Of a stretch of DNA of 64,000 nt, positions 11,546 to 24,262 are shown one piece after another. Below the pieces are notes generated by a model. It saw only the letters and a list, made by a program, of their open reading frames with translations. It had not been told where the DNA came from and searched no databases. Position numbers and translations under genes: made by a program. The DNA is from Prunella strophiata (taxonomy: Eukaryota; Chordata; Aves; Passeriformes; Prunellidae), in contig JAZBQD010000019.1 in assembly GCA_036583965.1 (NCBI GenBank), positions 3,277,006 to 3,341,005 of the forward strand, written 5' to 3'. Each line of letters begins with the position of its first letter. The first letter of the stretch is position 1.

Positions 11546-14515
11546 GGAGGAGGCTGGAAGACAAACCCCAATCTGAAAGGCTGAGAGGCTTCTGGGGAGA
11601 AACAGTGTACAGAAGTCATAGTCCCATTCATCTGAATAATCCTAGAGGATTATTCAAATATTATTAAACTGCCCTGTTCAGGAAAAGGAGGTGGGTCAGG
11701 GTCTCCTCATCCCACCTGGAGCAGCCCACTTTGGAGGGCACTGCTGTGGGAAAGGCACTGCAAAAGTGCTCTGATGTTACCAATGAATAATGCAGGAATG
11801 CTGAGCAAGCAGCACATGTATGGGAAGGATTTGGAAAGATGTTTTATCTTTAGAAGCAAGGACACTTCATTAATCTCCCTGAATAATGCCAAGCCATAAA
11901 TTATATTGGTAATAGACACATCTACGTAATGAAAAGTACCTTCACTTGGTCTTTACATGAAAAGAGGTTGGAAGCAGCTGTGGTTTCAGGCAGCCTCATC
12001 ATCTGTTAGAAACTTTGCTGAGAGTCAGGGATGGAAGGACCCAGCTGTATCCAGAGCCACCTTTGTGTCTTGCCACACCATGACCTGTTTCTCTTCCACA
12101 GCATCATGGAAAAGGAAAATCGAATTTAAAAATGGTTAAGAAAATGGCTGGGATTTGCAGGGAACTTGCCTTGCTTCCAGCATCCCAAAATATTAAACCC
12201 AGCAGCCTGTGAAGTCCAGACCACAAGAGAATTTAGAGGCTGTGGTGCAGTATCCAGGAAACTGGGTTTGTATGGTAATGCCACAGGTCTGTAACCCAGT
12301 AATCCCCAGCCCTGGGAGAGTGGGAGGGGGTTTGCACTGCAGTGTGGTGAAGTGGTTTGGCCAGGCTGGAGAAACAGACTTGTTATTTTAAGAGCTGGGG
12401 GGAAGAAAAACCTCCTTGAATGCAAACTTTGCACAGGACACAGCAGCTGCTGGAGTTTTGGGTACTTCTGATTCCATGGATTTACCCAGAAAGTGCCTCA
12501 AACAAAATAAAAGCAGCAGTGTTTTCAGAGGTTGTTTTGTTTTCATCCAACATTTGAATGTTGTTTTCCTTTCTCAAATCCCAAACCATGCTCCTTTTGC
12601 ATTCTTCTCCTTGGGTAGGTGGATTTTGGTCATGGCTGGAAGGCATGAGTTGCTGCAGGAGCAATTTTGGCTGATGAGCACCTATGTTAACCTGAGCAGG
12701 GAGGCTGCTCCCAGTCCCATCAGCATTCCAGTGCAGAATTCCAGTGAAACACCAGTGACACCATGGCCAGCAATCCAGGGGAACTCCTGGATGTCACCCA
12801 CCTGGAGGCAGATCTGAGTCACATGGAGATGATTCTGCACTGCCTCATTCCTTGCACTGGTGATAGTTGGGCTGGTTGGGGGTGAAGGGATGTTTTTTTA
12901 AACCAAATTGTAATTTGTTTGGTGTAGTAGGAAATCATTGGGATACAGAGCAGTGGGAGATGTCAACCTTGATGTCAAGGAGGACAACAGGGCTGGAAGA
13001 GCTCTGACTTTGCCACTCATCTGCCACTAACAAGGTGTCCTGCCACACCCCCAAAAGGTGCAGGGAACTTTAAACTCCTGTCAAAATCACTTGAAAGAGA
13101 GGAAAGGCCAGGCTGAGGATGAAGGGAAGGCTGGTGAGCTCCAGCCTTGCAGCTCCATGGCTTTTCCAGTGGGATCTGTCCATCTCTGTCAGCTCCTGCA
13201 AGGAGGAATCCCCACTGCTTCTGCTGAGCTCTTGGTGTGGTGGAGGAGAAGAGACACTTGGAAGTCATGCAGGGAGTGAAAGTCCTCTGGGATGCTGGGA
13301 GAAAATAAATTCTGTTCTGTTCTATTCTACTTTATTTTGCATTCAGCATCCTGATCCCATCCAGGTGGGTGTCAGTGGCATGGGCAGGCACTGTGTGCCA
13401 CAGAGGGACAGGAGGGGGACAGCAGGGAGTGCCAGCACTGTGGTTCAGGCAGCTCCCTGGCAGCTGCATCCCAGGGAGGGCAGTGAGATGCTTCTCCCAG
13501 CCTTTGTGCTGCTGCCCTGGGAGCTGATCAGGTTTCACCCCTAAATAACTTCCTTCTGCAAACAGTGGTGGCTGCTCTAAGGCCTGGAAGCTGAGCATGG
13601 CCTCACATTGGTTGCTTTATCAAGCCAGGAATTTGCTGCATCTCTGATCTCTCCCCAAAAACTGTTCTCCAAGTTTTTCCCAGGGCTATGTAGTGTGAGT
13701 GGGAAGCCAGGGCTTCTCACCACCTTTGCCAGCTCCTCCCTGTGCTGCTGTGAGCTGGGGCACTTTCATGCTCTGAAACAATTGTCAGCATCTGATGGAG
13801 AAGCATCTCTGGGAATAACACTCCTTCCTGCTGTGTTTCCATATAAACCCCTCAGTGTTTACTTTGCAGCTTTCCTTGTCACACACTGAGAGCTGCAGTT
13901 TGCTGTCCTGTGTCTGTATGTGCATATTCCACAGTGGCAAAGGGGCTGTGGAAGGTGGCAGGGCAGGGAATTTGTTCCTGGTGCCCAATTTTCTGCCTTT
14001 AATGAGTCCCTTGCTGTGTTGCTGCTTGTAAAGTGGCCCAGAAGAGGAGCAGAGGCTTTGCAAGCATTACCTGTGTGAGTGCCTGTCCTTAACAGATTGC
14101 CAGAGAGCTGCAGCCTCCAATTCCCCTCTGCTTGAGACATTTCTCTTCCAAATACCTGGAGGAGACACAGTGGGAAAGTGGAGGTGGCAGAGGATAACTC
14201 AGAGTTGTGTAAAACCCCAAATCCTGTATTTTCCCTTCACACCACACAAAGAGAGTTGGAAACCTGGAGTGTCTGGGCAATCCTTTTGGGCTGGGGGCTT
14301 CACTTTTCCTGTGGGGAGCTGGGATGTAAAGCTCCCCCTCACACAGAGTGCTGAGTGGGATGATGCTGTTGCTGCTTCATGGCATGGAAAAGCCTTGCCC
14401 AGGCTCTTCTGTGTTGGATGGGTGCAGCTGGCACCTCTCCAGACAGGGTCTGAATTGCTGGAGGTATTCAGCAATCAGGACTTTCTGCAGGATTTACCTG
14501 CATGGAATTGCATGA

Positions 14516-14581
14516 GGATGGAATGGAATGGAATGGAATGGAATGGAATAGAATAGAATAGAATAGAATAGAATAGAATAG
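14516..14581. repeat. Pentanucleotide repeat (GGAAT)n then (AGAAT)n
   Basis: Several GGAAT units pass cleanly into AGAAT units, ending just before CR1-like sequence. It may have grown from the short tail repeat of a minus-strand CR1, since AATATTTCAGTTGGAAGGAC follows directly. Confidence 0.93.
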
Positions 14582-14610
14582 AAATATTTCAGTTGGAAGG
14601 ACAATAAGTA

Positions 14611-14860
14611 ATGGCTTTAAAGTAAAAGAGGTTTGGATTAGATAATAGGAAGAATTTCTTTCTAATGAGGGTGATGAAGCTCTGGGACAGCTTGCCCACA
14701 GAAGCTGTGGCTGTCCTGTCCCTGGCAGTGCCCAAGGCCAGGTTGGACAGGACTTGGAGCACCCTGGGATGGTGGAAGGTGTCCCTGCCCATGGCAGAGG
14801 GTTGAACTGGATGGTCTTTAATGTCCCTTCCAACCCAAACCAGTCTGTGAATCTGTGATT
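14611..14860 (+). mobile_element. CR1 LINE 3' fragment
   Basis: ATGGCTTTAAAGTAAAAGAG, AGAAGCTGTGGCTGTCCTGT and the end CCAACCCAAACCAGTCTGTG. Confidence 0.9.
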
Positions 14861-14864
14861 GCTT

Positions 14865-15010
14865 TACCAGGTCTGTGGTCAAACACTGGGACAGGCTTCC
14901 CAGTGAAGTGACTGATTCCCCAAACCTGTCAGTGTTGAAAAGGCATCTGGACAATGCCCTTAACAATATTCTTTTAATTTTTATCATCCCTGAATGGATC
15001 AGGCTGTTGG
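14865..15010 (+). mobile_element. CR1 LINE fragment of a different subfamily
   Basis: Abuts the previous copy. CACTGGGACAGGCTTCCCAG, CCAAACCTGTCAGTGTTGAA and GGCATCTGGACAATGCCCTT are typical of a second CR1 subfamily. It stops before the 3' tail. Confidence 0.75.
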
Positions 15011-16903
15011 ATCCCAGGCAGTGTTGTGTATCTCTCTGAATTTACTGGATTTCTGTACATTTATTGCTGTCAATTGGCTCAGAGCCACTTGAGGCTCCAG
15101 TTAGCTGGAATCAGTAGCCTGGAGGGTGAGAGAGGGGTCATCAGCTTCCAGGAATCCTGTCACTCCTACTGTTCTTCTCTTCTGAGTTGTGGAGGTTGAA
15201 TCCTTCCCTGTGAGTAACTGCAATGTGTTGCTGCTCTTCAGAGGAAAACGAGATGCAGGGAAGGGAATTTCCTTCTGCAGGGGGGTCTATTCCTCCCCCT
15301 CCGTCCACAAAAATAGAAGATTTTCATTTGTTGGAAGTTTCTTCCCCAATGTTACAGAATTTGGTCAAGAAAATGAAATCTCAAATTCTCCTTGTGGCTT
15401 TTTTTTTGATAGCTGAAAACAGACATTTTAGCCAGACAAGGGGTGGAGGATGATTTTGGTTTAGTGAAAACTTGAATTAGTTGGGCAAGCTTTTCATGTT
15501 TCAAGCACTAACAAGTGTCAAACTCATTATTGCTCAGAGCTGGGACAGGAGTTGGGTTCCTCAACATATTTGTGGTGCCTTTGGTGGGCATCAGCAATTA
15601 TGGGAGAGGCACCAGGCAGTGGGAATGTGTAATTGCCAGGACCTGTGTTCTTTGTCCTTTAAGTTCAGTGTCCACATTTACCCATTTCAAGTGTTCTCAG
15701 TGGAAATGGGTCATGGAAACCTTCCCAGTGAAAAAGCTGTGACAAGGACACATCATTTTAGCCCCCCCAAAAGGAATCTTTCCAGCTGCTAGGATGTTTT
15801 TGTGAAACATTAAATAAAAACTGGGCCAAACAGCAGTTTTATTCTGAAGGAACAATGTCACTCTTTGTTTTGAGGTCCTGTAGCACTTGGTGGGTATATG
15901 AAAAACAAAATGTGAGGCTGGTAATAAAGGAAAGACAAGCCAGCTGCTGCAGGCAGCAGTGCAGCACAGTGAATTCCGCAGGGAAAGGTGAATTACCCAG
16001 GGAAAGGTGAATTTTAACCTTAGGAGTGCTGGTACAGCTGGGAAAGACAGGGAGCCAGCTGAGTGTTGCTGCTCTGCTACAAGCTGGGGAGAGTCAGCTC
16101 TTTGTGTCACTTTTTCATGGGGCTTTCCTAAAAAAAAAAGAGGAGTTTCACTTTGCTTTGAATGTCTCAGTTGTAGATGCAGAGCTTTTCCCATCCTCCC
16201 TGAGTCAGCCCCAGCTCTCCCCTCCCTCCTCTTTGACGTTGGCACTTCAGGGCAGGATCAAAGCTGGTGGAATTAGAAAGTCTCCTCCTCCAGTGACACA
16301 TCACTGCCTTTGGTCAAGTGCTTTGCTCTGGGTGCATGTGAGCAGCAGAAAGGGGAGGGGAGGGATGTGTGCATCCCCTGATTCCTCCTGGGAATTCACC
16401 CCAGCCTGGGGGTGAAGCTGCTTGTCCTCACTTCACAGCCCAGCGAGTGTAGTTTTATGTTCATCATACCTCTGAGCCAGAGCAAAATGGGTCAGTTTTT
16501 ACCCAGGCAGGAAATCCTGTCAGATCTGAGATGTGATCAGATTCATTAAGTTACTTTTTCTTTCATTTACTGCAGAGAATTTGAAGCAATGAACAACCAG
16601 GTGTTTCCCCAGGCTCCTGCAGGGCAGAGAGTTGTGGCCAGCCAAAGGCAGGGCTTGATTTTAACACCTCAAGCATTGCACAGAAATTTTCTGCTTTGAA
16701 GCCCTGGGTATGTTTTCCCTGTGAGGGGCTTGGCAGCATAACAGGCTCTTGCTCCTCAGCCTTTGGGGTGCATACAGTGAGGGGGGTTCCCCTGTATAGA
16801 TGTTTTCTGGTGTTTAACACTGATTTCCAGCAATAGGCTGCCCATCCTGTAGCTCCTGGAGGTTCATAACAGGGCTGAAAACTGGCTCAAAACTCAGACT
16901 GAA

Positions 16904-17034
16904 CCACAACCTTCCTCATCTTTAAAAAAACCCCCAGATTTTGGTAGAGCTGCACAAGCTTTTGCTACACACAACCTTCCTCATCTTTAGAAAAACCAAA
17001 CAACTTCTGGTAGAGCTGCACAAGCTTTTCCACA
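16904..17034. repeat. 65-bp tandem duplication, two copies
   Basis: ACAACCTTCCTCATCTTTA begins at 16906 and again at 16971. Both copies continue to GGTAGAGCTGCACAAGCTTTT, with several differences and indels in the middle, so the duplication is not very recent. Confidence 0.88.
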
Positions 17035-18639
17035 ACCTGGATTTGTACAAAGAAGCCAATTGGTTCTGGAAGGGGTTACCTGGAACTATTCTTCCCACCT
17101 GTCTCAGACACTTGTGAAACTCTTAAAAAGAAGGAAAATCAGTGATTTTGTGGCTGGTAGGGGCACAGATTCAGCCTGTTAACTCACCCTGCCTGCATCC
17201 TCCCAAGCAGTCTGGGAAATCTTTGGCTGGGACATGTAGGAGGACACACATTTATCCCAAGAGATGGATCCAACATCCATCCCAAGAGATGGGCTGAGCC
17301 CCTGGCATGGTGGGGTAGCCCATGGCCTTGCTGTGCTCTCAGGGCTTATCCATGTGCAGCTTTGGCTGGGAGCACCCATATGGTCACCCCAGCCAGAAGC
17401 ATTTCTTTCAGCATTTTTGTGCAGTATTTTGCTAATTACTGTTTTCCATAATTGTGACAGTGACTTTCATTCACAGCACTTAGATGTGTATAAAAGCAGA
17501 ACTTTCCTCAAAACTCCCTTTTTCTCCAGGCATCGCTTAATACGTGGAAATTACACCATTGGCTGCTGTGGTTCCAGCATTTATTTTTATTTTTACCATT
17601 TCCATGTCTGCTGTGGGAAAGGAAGCAATGGTAGCAGTCCTCAGCATCCAAAGATAGGAACCACTTTGTTTTAGCTTTGCTTTGGCCACGTTGAATTTTG
17701 CTGAGCACGTCTTGGCCGAGCTCCAGGACGCTGGACCAAGCCCACCATATTCAGAGAGAAGTGAATAATTACTACTTTGTGGTGGCAACACGGGGAGGAA
17801 GGAAAAAAGTGTTTGCAAAGTGCTTTGAAGATAATGACACCCCCAATTTGAGGAGTGACAGTGGTGCAGAACATCCTCTGGATGCCTCGTTAATGCCTGG
17901 TGATTAGAGGAGCAGACAAGGAGCACTGCTCCCAGCAGTGCCTGGTTTGGACTTCCTTTAAGGAGGGAGTGGTGAAAGGGAGGGCTCAGCCAAAAATAAA
18001 CGAGCATCTCAAAGGCAGATGGTCCTATTCACAGACCTAAAATTACACCAGAGGAGGGCCAGGCAGGATGAAAGGAATTAGCATCTGGTGGCAAGGGGAG
18101 GGCAGTGTCACTGAGGGTGGGTGACCAGATGGCCCAGGCACAGTCAGATGTCCTCCTGCAGGCACTTGCAGCCTTTCCCCACTTGTAGACCTCAATATAT
18201 TATTTTTATAGTTTGTTGTTTGGTTGTTTTTTGTTGGTTTTTTTTTCCCCAGGGAGGTGCAGATTCCTCCAGAGCAAATGGAGGCTTACTGGCAGGAGGC
18301 TGAAGTCTCCCAGTTCCCTTTTATGGACCTGCTCACACCCTGCTCCTGCAGCCCTGCGGGCCAGAGGAGCCTTCAGCTCAGGCTGGAATCTTCCCAAAGC
18401 CCAGCTCTGGGATGAGCCCAGGGACAGGCACATCCAGCCTGAAGGGAAGTCCAGAAAGGTTGAAGCACCCAGTTTCCCAATGAATGTGAAGCTGATCAGC
18501 TGGTTTCTCCTTGTGGGAGAGGATTCACTTTGTAGCTGAAGTGAGGTGCAATAGCCTCTCTCAGTGGCCTCACAGATGATTGTGGCCACTCTTGGATGTT
18601 TGGGGTACTGTCCTCCTGCTTCCCTGATGGATCACACAG

Positions 18640-19080
18640 TCACCAGGTTGCTCCAACCCTGTCCATCCTGACCTTAGACACTCCCAGGGATCCAGGGGCA
18701 GCCACAGCTTCTCACAGGCCTCAGCCCCCTCCCAGCCAGGAATTCCTTCCCAATTTCCTATCTAGCCCTGCTCCTGACAGTGGGAAGTTGTTCCCCATTG
18801 TCTTGTCCCTCCATCCCTTGTCCCATGTCCCTCTGCAGCTCTCTTGGAGCCCCTTTAGGCTCTGGAAGAGTCTCTGAGCTCTCCCTGGATCCTTCTCTTC
18901 TCCCCATGAGCACCCCCAGCTCTCCCAGCCTGGCTCCAGAGCAGAGGGGCTCCAGCCCTGGGAGGATCTCTGTGGCCTCCTCTGGGCTCATTTCAGCAGC
19001 TTCATGTCCTTCCTGTGCTGGGGCTCCCAGAGCAGGATGCCAGACTCCAGGTGGGATCTCACCAGAGCAGATCAGAGGGA
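18640..19080 (-). mobile_element. CR1 LINE fragment, long, 3' tip missing
   Basis: Begins at CACCAGGTTGCTCCAACCC and continues through AGGGGCAGCCACAGCTTCTC and CCTGGCTCCAGAGCAGAGGG to CAGGTGGGATCTCACCAGAG. It reaches further 5' than most copies here. Confidence 0.9.
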
Positions 19081-20379
19081 TGGCACCCACCAGGTGATCC
19101 CCAGAGCAGCACTTTGCAGGCTGCCAGCTCTTGTTTCCAGGTTTGTTTCTCCCTTCTTAGATGGAGCACCAAAAACCTTTTGAAAACCATGCTGTGACTC
19201 CCAAGTCCAGGTTAAAATGACCTTTTTTAGTTTATTCTTCCCCCTCACATTGTTACCTTCATCCTGAAGGAGGGCAGTGACCTGGTTCATGTGTTGAAGG
19301 GGTGGGATGCAGAGCCTGGTGCTCATCCTGGCATGAGGGGAAACCCTGGCACCCCAATCCCTGCAGGTCACTCTGAGTGCATTCCTGTAACATGACTTCA
19401 GGCAGTATTTGAGAACTCCTGAGGTTTAAAGCACTGTTGCAATGCAAGAGCAAACCTGAGAGCTGAGATTTAAATTTGGGGAGGGACTGGATTCGGTCCA
19501 GGGTTTCTCAACATTAACTCTCCAATATCTCTGACCATTGTGCAAAGATCAGGACAGAAATCTCTGGAAGAAGCCACTGGCTGGTTGGTGGGAGGAGGGG
19601 GGTTTGCCTTGCTACGTAGCCACATTTATTTTTATTTCACTTTTGAGCTGGTATTCCAGGAAAGCCCATTAAAATCTGGCAGCAGGCTGCTGGGGAGCAG
19701 CATGACTGATGGTGTGAGGTGTCAGAGGAGAGGAGGGGAAAAGGGGGATGTTCTCACTCCACTGAACTTCCTTCCTTTGTGTTTCCTATTAAGCTGAGGG
19801 AGCTGAGCTGATGCTGCTGCTTTTGCAGCCTTCCAAGCTCCCATTTAATTGTGGATGATTTCATCCCGGCCCTTTTCATGCTGGAGCCAGTGGCCTGCGT
19901 CATGCAACAGTGAATTTAGGCAGATTTTATTTGCATGTGAGTCATTGAGCTTTTCCAGCTGAATGTCACCAACTTGGAATTTTTGTCTGATTTTGTTGTT
20001 GTTTTTGTCTCTTGGTGTTTTTCCACCGGTCTTTCTTTCCCTGCCCTTTGCTGCCTGCACCCCCTGGTCCCTCCACAACCATCCCCCCTCCTCCCCAGAA
20101 AAAATAGGAAAAGACTAAAAGGGAGTTTGAGTTGGCAGTGCAAAAGGACAGGATTAGGAATGTTCAGGGAGAGGGGGGGAAAAAGGATGCTTTATGTAGC
20201 TGGGAGGGAAGGAGCAGAGCCAAGTCAAATTGAGGGCTCTAATTTGGGAGCGGTGTTATTACAGGTCAGAGGGAGTCAGTTACTGGCTAAATTGGGAGAG
20301 CTGTCACATGCCAGGGCTGGAAATGCTGCTCACATGGCTGGGGCACACAGGCAACTGGGCAACTCGGTTTGATTTTGTT

Positions 20380-20850
20380 GACAATGTTTTTTAAAAAAAA
20401 AAATAATAATAAAAAAACCTTGTTTATTTTCCCTCAAATATAGGCTCTGTAGCTGCGTCCCTCTGCCTCCACTGCCTGCTCATCCTGGCCCTCACTGCCC
20501 TTTGCACAGAGAAGTTTATAAATAGAGCAACTCCTCCATTATGTGCAGCTTCAGTCTCTTTATTTTTATACTGGAATCTGTTCAATGATTAACAGTTTAA
20601 ACCATGTGCTGTATATCAATACCTTGCATACCCTTCATAACTTATTTTTAGTATTATTTTTCCCCCTTCTAAATCCTTTATCCATTTTAGGCAACACCGT
20701 TATGACATTCAGATAATTTTTTATATATTTATTTTAGCCTTTGAAGGAACTTATCTGCATTTCAATTAAGCTTTTGGTAAAAGGCTTTTTGCAATTGAAA
20801 TTAAGAAGTCAGAGGAGTATTTCCTCCATGCCTGTGGTTGTGCCTGTAGT
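20380..20850. promoter_or_regulatory. Candidate conserved non-coding element, AT-rich
   Basis: A repeat-free, AT-rich block with TTTATAAATAGAGC, CAATGATTAACAGTTTAA, TTTCAATTAAGCTTTTGG and a near-palindromic GCAATTGAAATTAAG. It resembles vertebrate developmental enhancers in composition. No conservation data are available here. Confidence 0.22.
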
Positions 20851-21540
20851 CTCCTCACTGAAAGTCAGGAAGATTCGGGTGTTTTTATGGATTAGGCTCA
20901 AAGAAGAGATACAGAAATTGCATGTTTTATTTCTTTGGCTTCCTGCATCCTAGGAAATTCCACTGAAAATCTGGATTTGAGGGCGTGTGGAGGCATGTGA
21001 GCAATATAACCCTGGTGTAAGTGAAAGCAGGCAGTGAACTCATTTCCCACCTGTACCCCAGGTCCCAGAAGCAGCAGAACCAGCAGCGTTTTCCCGTGGC
21101 TGAGCTCACGGGCTCCAGGGAGCCATGGGGCTTCTGGAAGCAATCTGCAGCTCCTGTTTAATTCTGCTTTTCATCCTTGCTGACCCATGCCATTGCCATG
21201 GGCTGGGCTCTGCAGGCTGAGCTCAGCTGGCTTTGCACAGCAGCCAACAAAAGCCACTTGACCCAGGGTCTCGTCGGGATATCTTTGTCCATCAGACCTG
21301 GCACAGCTGCTCTCATATTCCTGTCTCCTCTCTGCATTCACAAGGGCTGATGGATTCTCCTCTGCTCTCCACCAGGAACATGGTTTTGGTGTCATTTCTG
21401 CCATGAGAGCCTTCTCAACCCCACCCCTGGGTGGTGCTCCTGCTTTCTCCTGCTCTTCTGCCCCAGCTGGCAGAGCTGGAGTCTTGGTTTTGATGATTGA
21501 ATGGCTCTTGAGATATTAGAAAGTTTCTTTCTCCCAGCCC

Positions 21541-21902
21541 TGTGACTGAAGAAGAAGAGATTCCTTGGTTCTGCTTTTTAAGGTTGTTTATTTTTCCTTA
21601 TCTGTTACATTCTTTCTCTGACCTGCTGAGGTCTGTCCAGCAGGTCAGGTTGAGGCACAGTCTCAGCTTCTAGTGTGGTGTTAACTTTTTATACTAAGAA
21701 CTATGTGTACTTTATAATAATTTTCCAATACTTATTACCTATGTTAGACAGTTTGTCTCTGCTCTAAACCAATTAGAAAGTGTCACCATCACAGATGGAG
21801 GACAAGAAGAAGAAGGAGGACAGGACACACCCAGATTCCTCCATCTTGCCTCTTGAACCCACATTCTAAAACCCCAAAATTCTACTTTTTCACCCTGTGA
21901 CA
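21541..21902 (-). mobile_element. Endogenous retrovirus LTR (3' LTR of a truncated element)
   Basis: Read on the minus strand, the LTR starts TGTCACAGGGTGAAAA. It carries a TATA-like TTAGTATAAAAAGTTAA, then a polyadenylation signal in AAAAATAAACAACC, and ends near CAGTCACA. This gives the TG...CA ends expected of an LTR. A closely similar sequence lies in the opposite orientation at 31790-32165, which confirms it as an interspersed element. The match continues upstream into internal sequence, so it is a 3' LTR rather than a solo LTR. Confidence 0.85.
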
Positions 21903-22697
21903 AATTAACTACCACTCTGTTCAAACTCTTGTGGCTTGTGAATGTTCACATAAAGTTGATAATTTTTTCCATGGGCTAAAATCCAAGGCACAGGTGTTTT
22001 TGACTCTGTGCCAAGGTCTCTGAGCCCCTTGCCAGGGTCTGGAATCATCCAGGGCAGCCAGAGGAATGTCCTGGGTTCTGACAGTGGAGCAGCACCTCAC
22101 CTGACAGTGTCCACAGTGCTGGTGGGGCTTTTGCACCTTTGCATGCTCTCTGTGGGACCCTGGCACTATTTTCCTGGTCTTCCCAAAGTCCATCCTCCCC
22201 ATCTGAGGTTTGGGAACAGGATGCCCGTGATGGGGAAACTGGCACTGGGCATTCTTGTCCAATGTCAGGTTGGCTTCACTCTTCAGGACAGCTTTTGTAG
22301 GAGGTTGGTTGGTTTGTCTGCCAGGCATCAATCCTCCTCCTGACCTTGGGGTGAGAAGCAGGAGGTGGCACCTTGTCCTTGTGGATGTCCCCCCTGGCTC
22401 TGAGCTCCCATTTCTGACACTGAACCATTCCCCACGTTTCTCTGTCCGAGCGCTGAGCACTTGTTGGATTTTCACTCTTACCTCCCACCTGTTGGCACTG
22501 CTACCATCAGTGTAGACATCACTCCACGCTGGCTGGACTGTGGATTGTGAAATCAGTGAAGCAAATTCCTCTTTCCCAAGGTGTTCTGTGTGCCAGGGCT
22601 GGCCACGTTGTGTTGAGAAGCTCGAATGCCATCGTTCATGTGGTGTAGATTCCCTTGGCACCCGTGGGGCTTTTGATAAGGTTTCCCAGCGTGTCAT
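21903..22697 (-). mobile_element. Internal remnant of an endogenous retrovirus, pol-like fragment tentative
   Basis: Directly upstream of the LTR on the minus strand. A 258-codon open frame runs from 22697 to 21921. It contains VYTDGSS, which resembles the RNase H YTDGS motif of retroviral pol; this identification rests on a short motif. The last roughly 110 bp before the LTR match the copy at 31639-31789. There is no room for complete pol and env, so most of the coding region is deleted. The product is not expected to be functional. Confidence 0.5.
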
Positions 22698-23685
22698 CTT
22701 TGCTCTGAGTCAGTGAAATGCTCTCAGCATTGGAAATCTCTGCACTAAATTAAAGTCCTGTTGCTAGGGAGTGTTGTGATAATACAGGGTATTATGCTCT
22801 GTAGCAAAAGTGTGCAACAGTACAGCCTAGAAAACAAATCCATAAAACCTCCCGTTGGATGCACAGTGTGAAAATCGAGTGTGCTTCAGCTCAGAATTAA
22901 ATATGTCATGGAAAAAGGCTCCCGCTCCTCCTGAATTTCCTGAAAGTCTGCTTTGGGCTGAAAACTGTAGTGGCTGGAGCCAATTTAGAGAAGGAAAAAT
23001 CCCTGCTCTTGTTGCTGTCTGCAGAAGCTCCTTAATGATCGTGCCATGCAATTCTCCAGTGCTAAAAATACATCACTTCTGGGTTTGTACAAACAGCCTC
23101 CTAATGACTGGAGCTCTGGCAAGCTCAGGAGGCAGAGGGGGAAAATAGTGGCAAAAATATGAAAATCTTACTCATTTCTACTCGCAGTGGAGCTGGGCTC
23201 TTCTGTCCTTGTGGATCTCAGTGGGAGTTAAGGGATGTTTTGGTGAGAAATATTCCAGTTTTCTCTGCATCTGACCAAAATAATGGCCATTCTGCTCCCA
23301 TTTGGAGTTGGGTGGAGGGTGCTGAGCTGCTCTGTCTGCTGGTGGGGTTCCATCAGCCTGTTTGGGGTGACAGGATGGGAAGATCTGATTGAGGCTTGTC
23401 CTCGAGCCTGGCTTCAGTGCTGAAATTCCCAACTCCTGCTAACACTTGATGGGGCTGCTGTTGCTTTGGAGAGCATAATGGAGAGGGGAGCTGCCAGTGG
23501 TAGACAACTGAACTCTCTGCCCAAGGAGAGCTGCCTTTAAAAGGGCAACAAGTCAAGTAGGGCTCATTCCACACAGGGGTTTTGGAGATGGGAGCAGGGG
23601 CTTGTTTGCTTTTTGTTTCCCCAGAACTTACCTGTCACCTGCCCCTTCCCTGGTGTCCCAAAAAGAATTGCAAGAAATTGTTAAA

Positions 23686-23851
23686 GAGTTGCCCAGAGAA
23701 GCTGTGGCTGCCCCATCCCTTAAATGTTTAAGGCCAAGCTGGATGGGGTTTGGAGCAATCTGGTCTAGTGGAAGCTGTCCTTGCCCATGGCAGGGGGTGG
23801 AACTGGGTGGTCTTGAAGGTCCCTTCCAATCCAAACCATTCCAGAATTCCA
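23686..23851 (+). mobile_element. CR1 LINE 3' fragment
   Basis: GCCCAGAGAAGCTGTGGCTG, CCATGGCAGGGGGTGGAACT and CCCTTCCAATCCAAACCATT. Confidence 0.9.
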
Positions 23852-24140
23852 CAAAGCTGGCTGTTCTTCCAAATGAAGTGCAGCTGTGCTGACAAACCCA
23901 TCCCTGCTGCCTCAGCCCTGGGTGGTGAAGGATTCACCTGCTGCACACAGGGGAGTGCTGGGAGCCATTGCAGGAAGATTATCTCTTTGGAACATAATTG
24001 GTTTTGGTGGTTAAATATTCACTGCTGCATTTAACAAGGAATATTGTGTAGTTAATTTACATGGAGCTTCTTAATCTTGGTAATTAGGAATGGAGGAGAT
24101 GCTCCTTCATGAATTCTTCTGTGCTCTTGTCAGTGCTGAG

Positions 24141-24262
24141 CCACAGAATCACAGACTGGTTTGGGCTGGAAGGCACCTTAAAGATCAGCTCATTCCAACC
24201 CCTTTCTGTGGACAGGGACACCTCCCACTAGACCAGGTTGCTCCAAGTCCCATCCAGCCTGT
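24141..24262 (-). mobile_element. CR1 LINE 3' fragment
   Basis: CACAGAATCACAGACTGGTT, GGACAGGGACACCTCCCACT and CCAGGTTGCTCCAAGTCCCA. Confidence 0.9.

Larger units (their letters stand above)
7266..21540. other. Intron (upstream SAMD4A intron), middle part
   Basis: Contains the CR1 copies at 7872, 9181, 11375, 14611, 14865 and 18640, a (TA)n tract, the 37-bp minisatellite, the pentanucleotide repeat and the 65-bp duplication. 17440-17900 is repeat-free with some CpGs (CGCTTAATACGTGG, GAGCACGTCTTGGCCGAGC). No coding exon was recognised in the remaining stretches. Confidence 0.7.
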
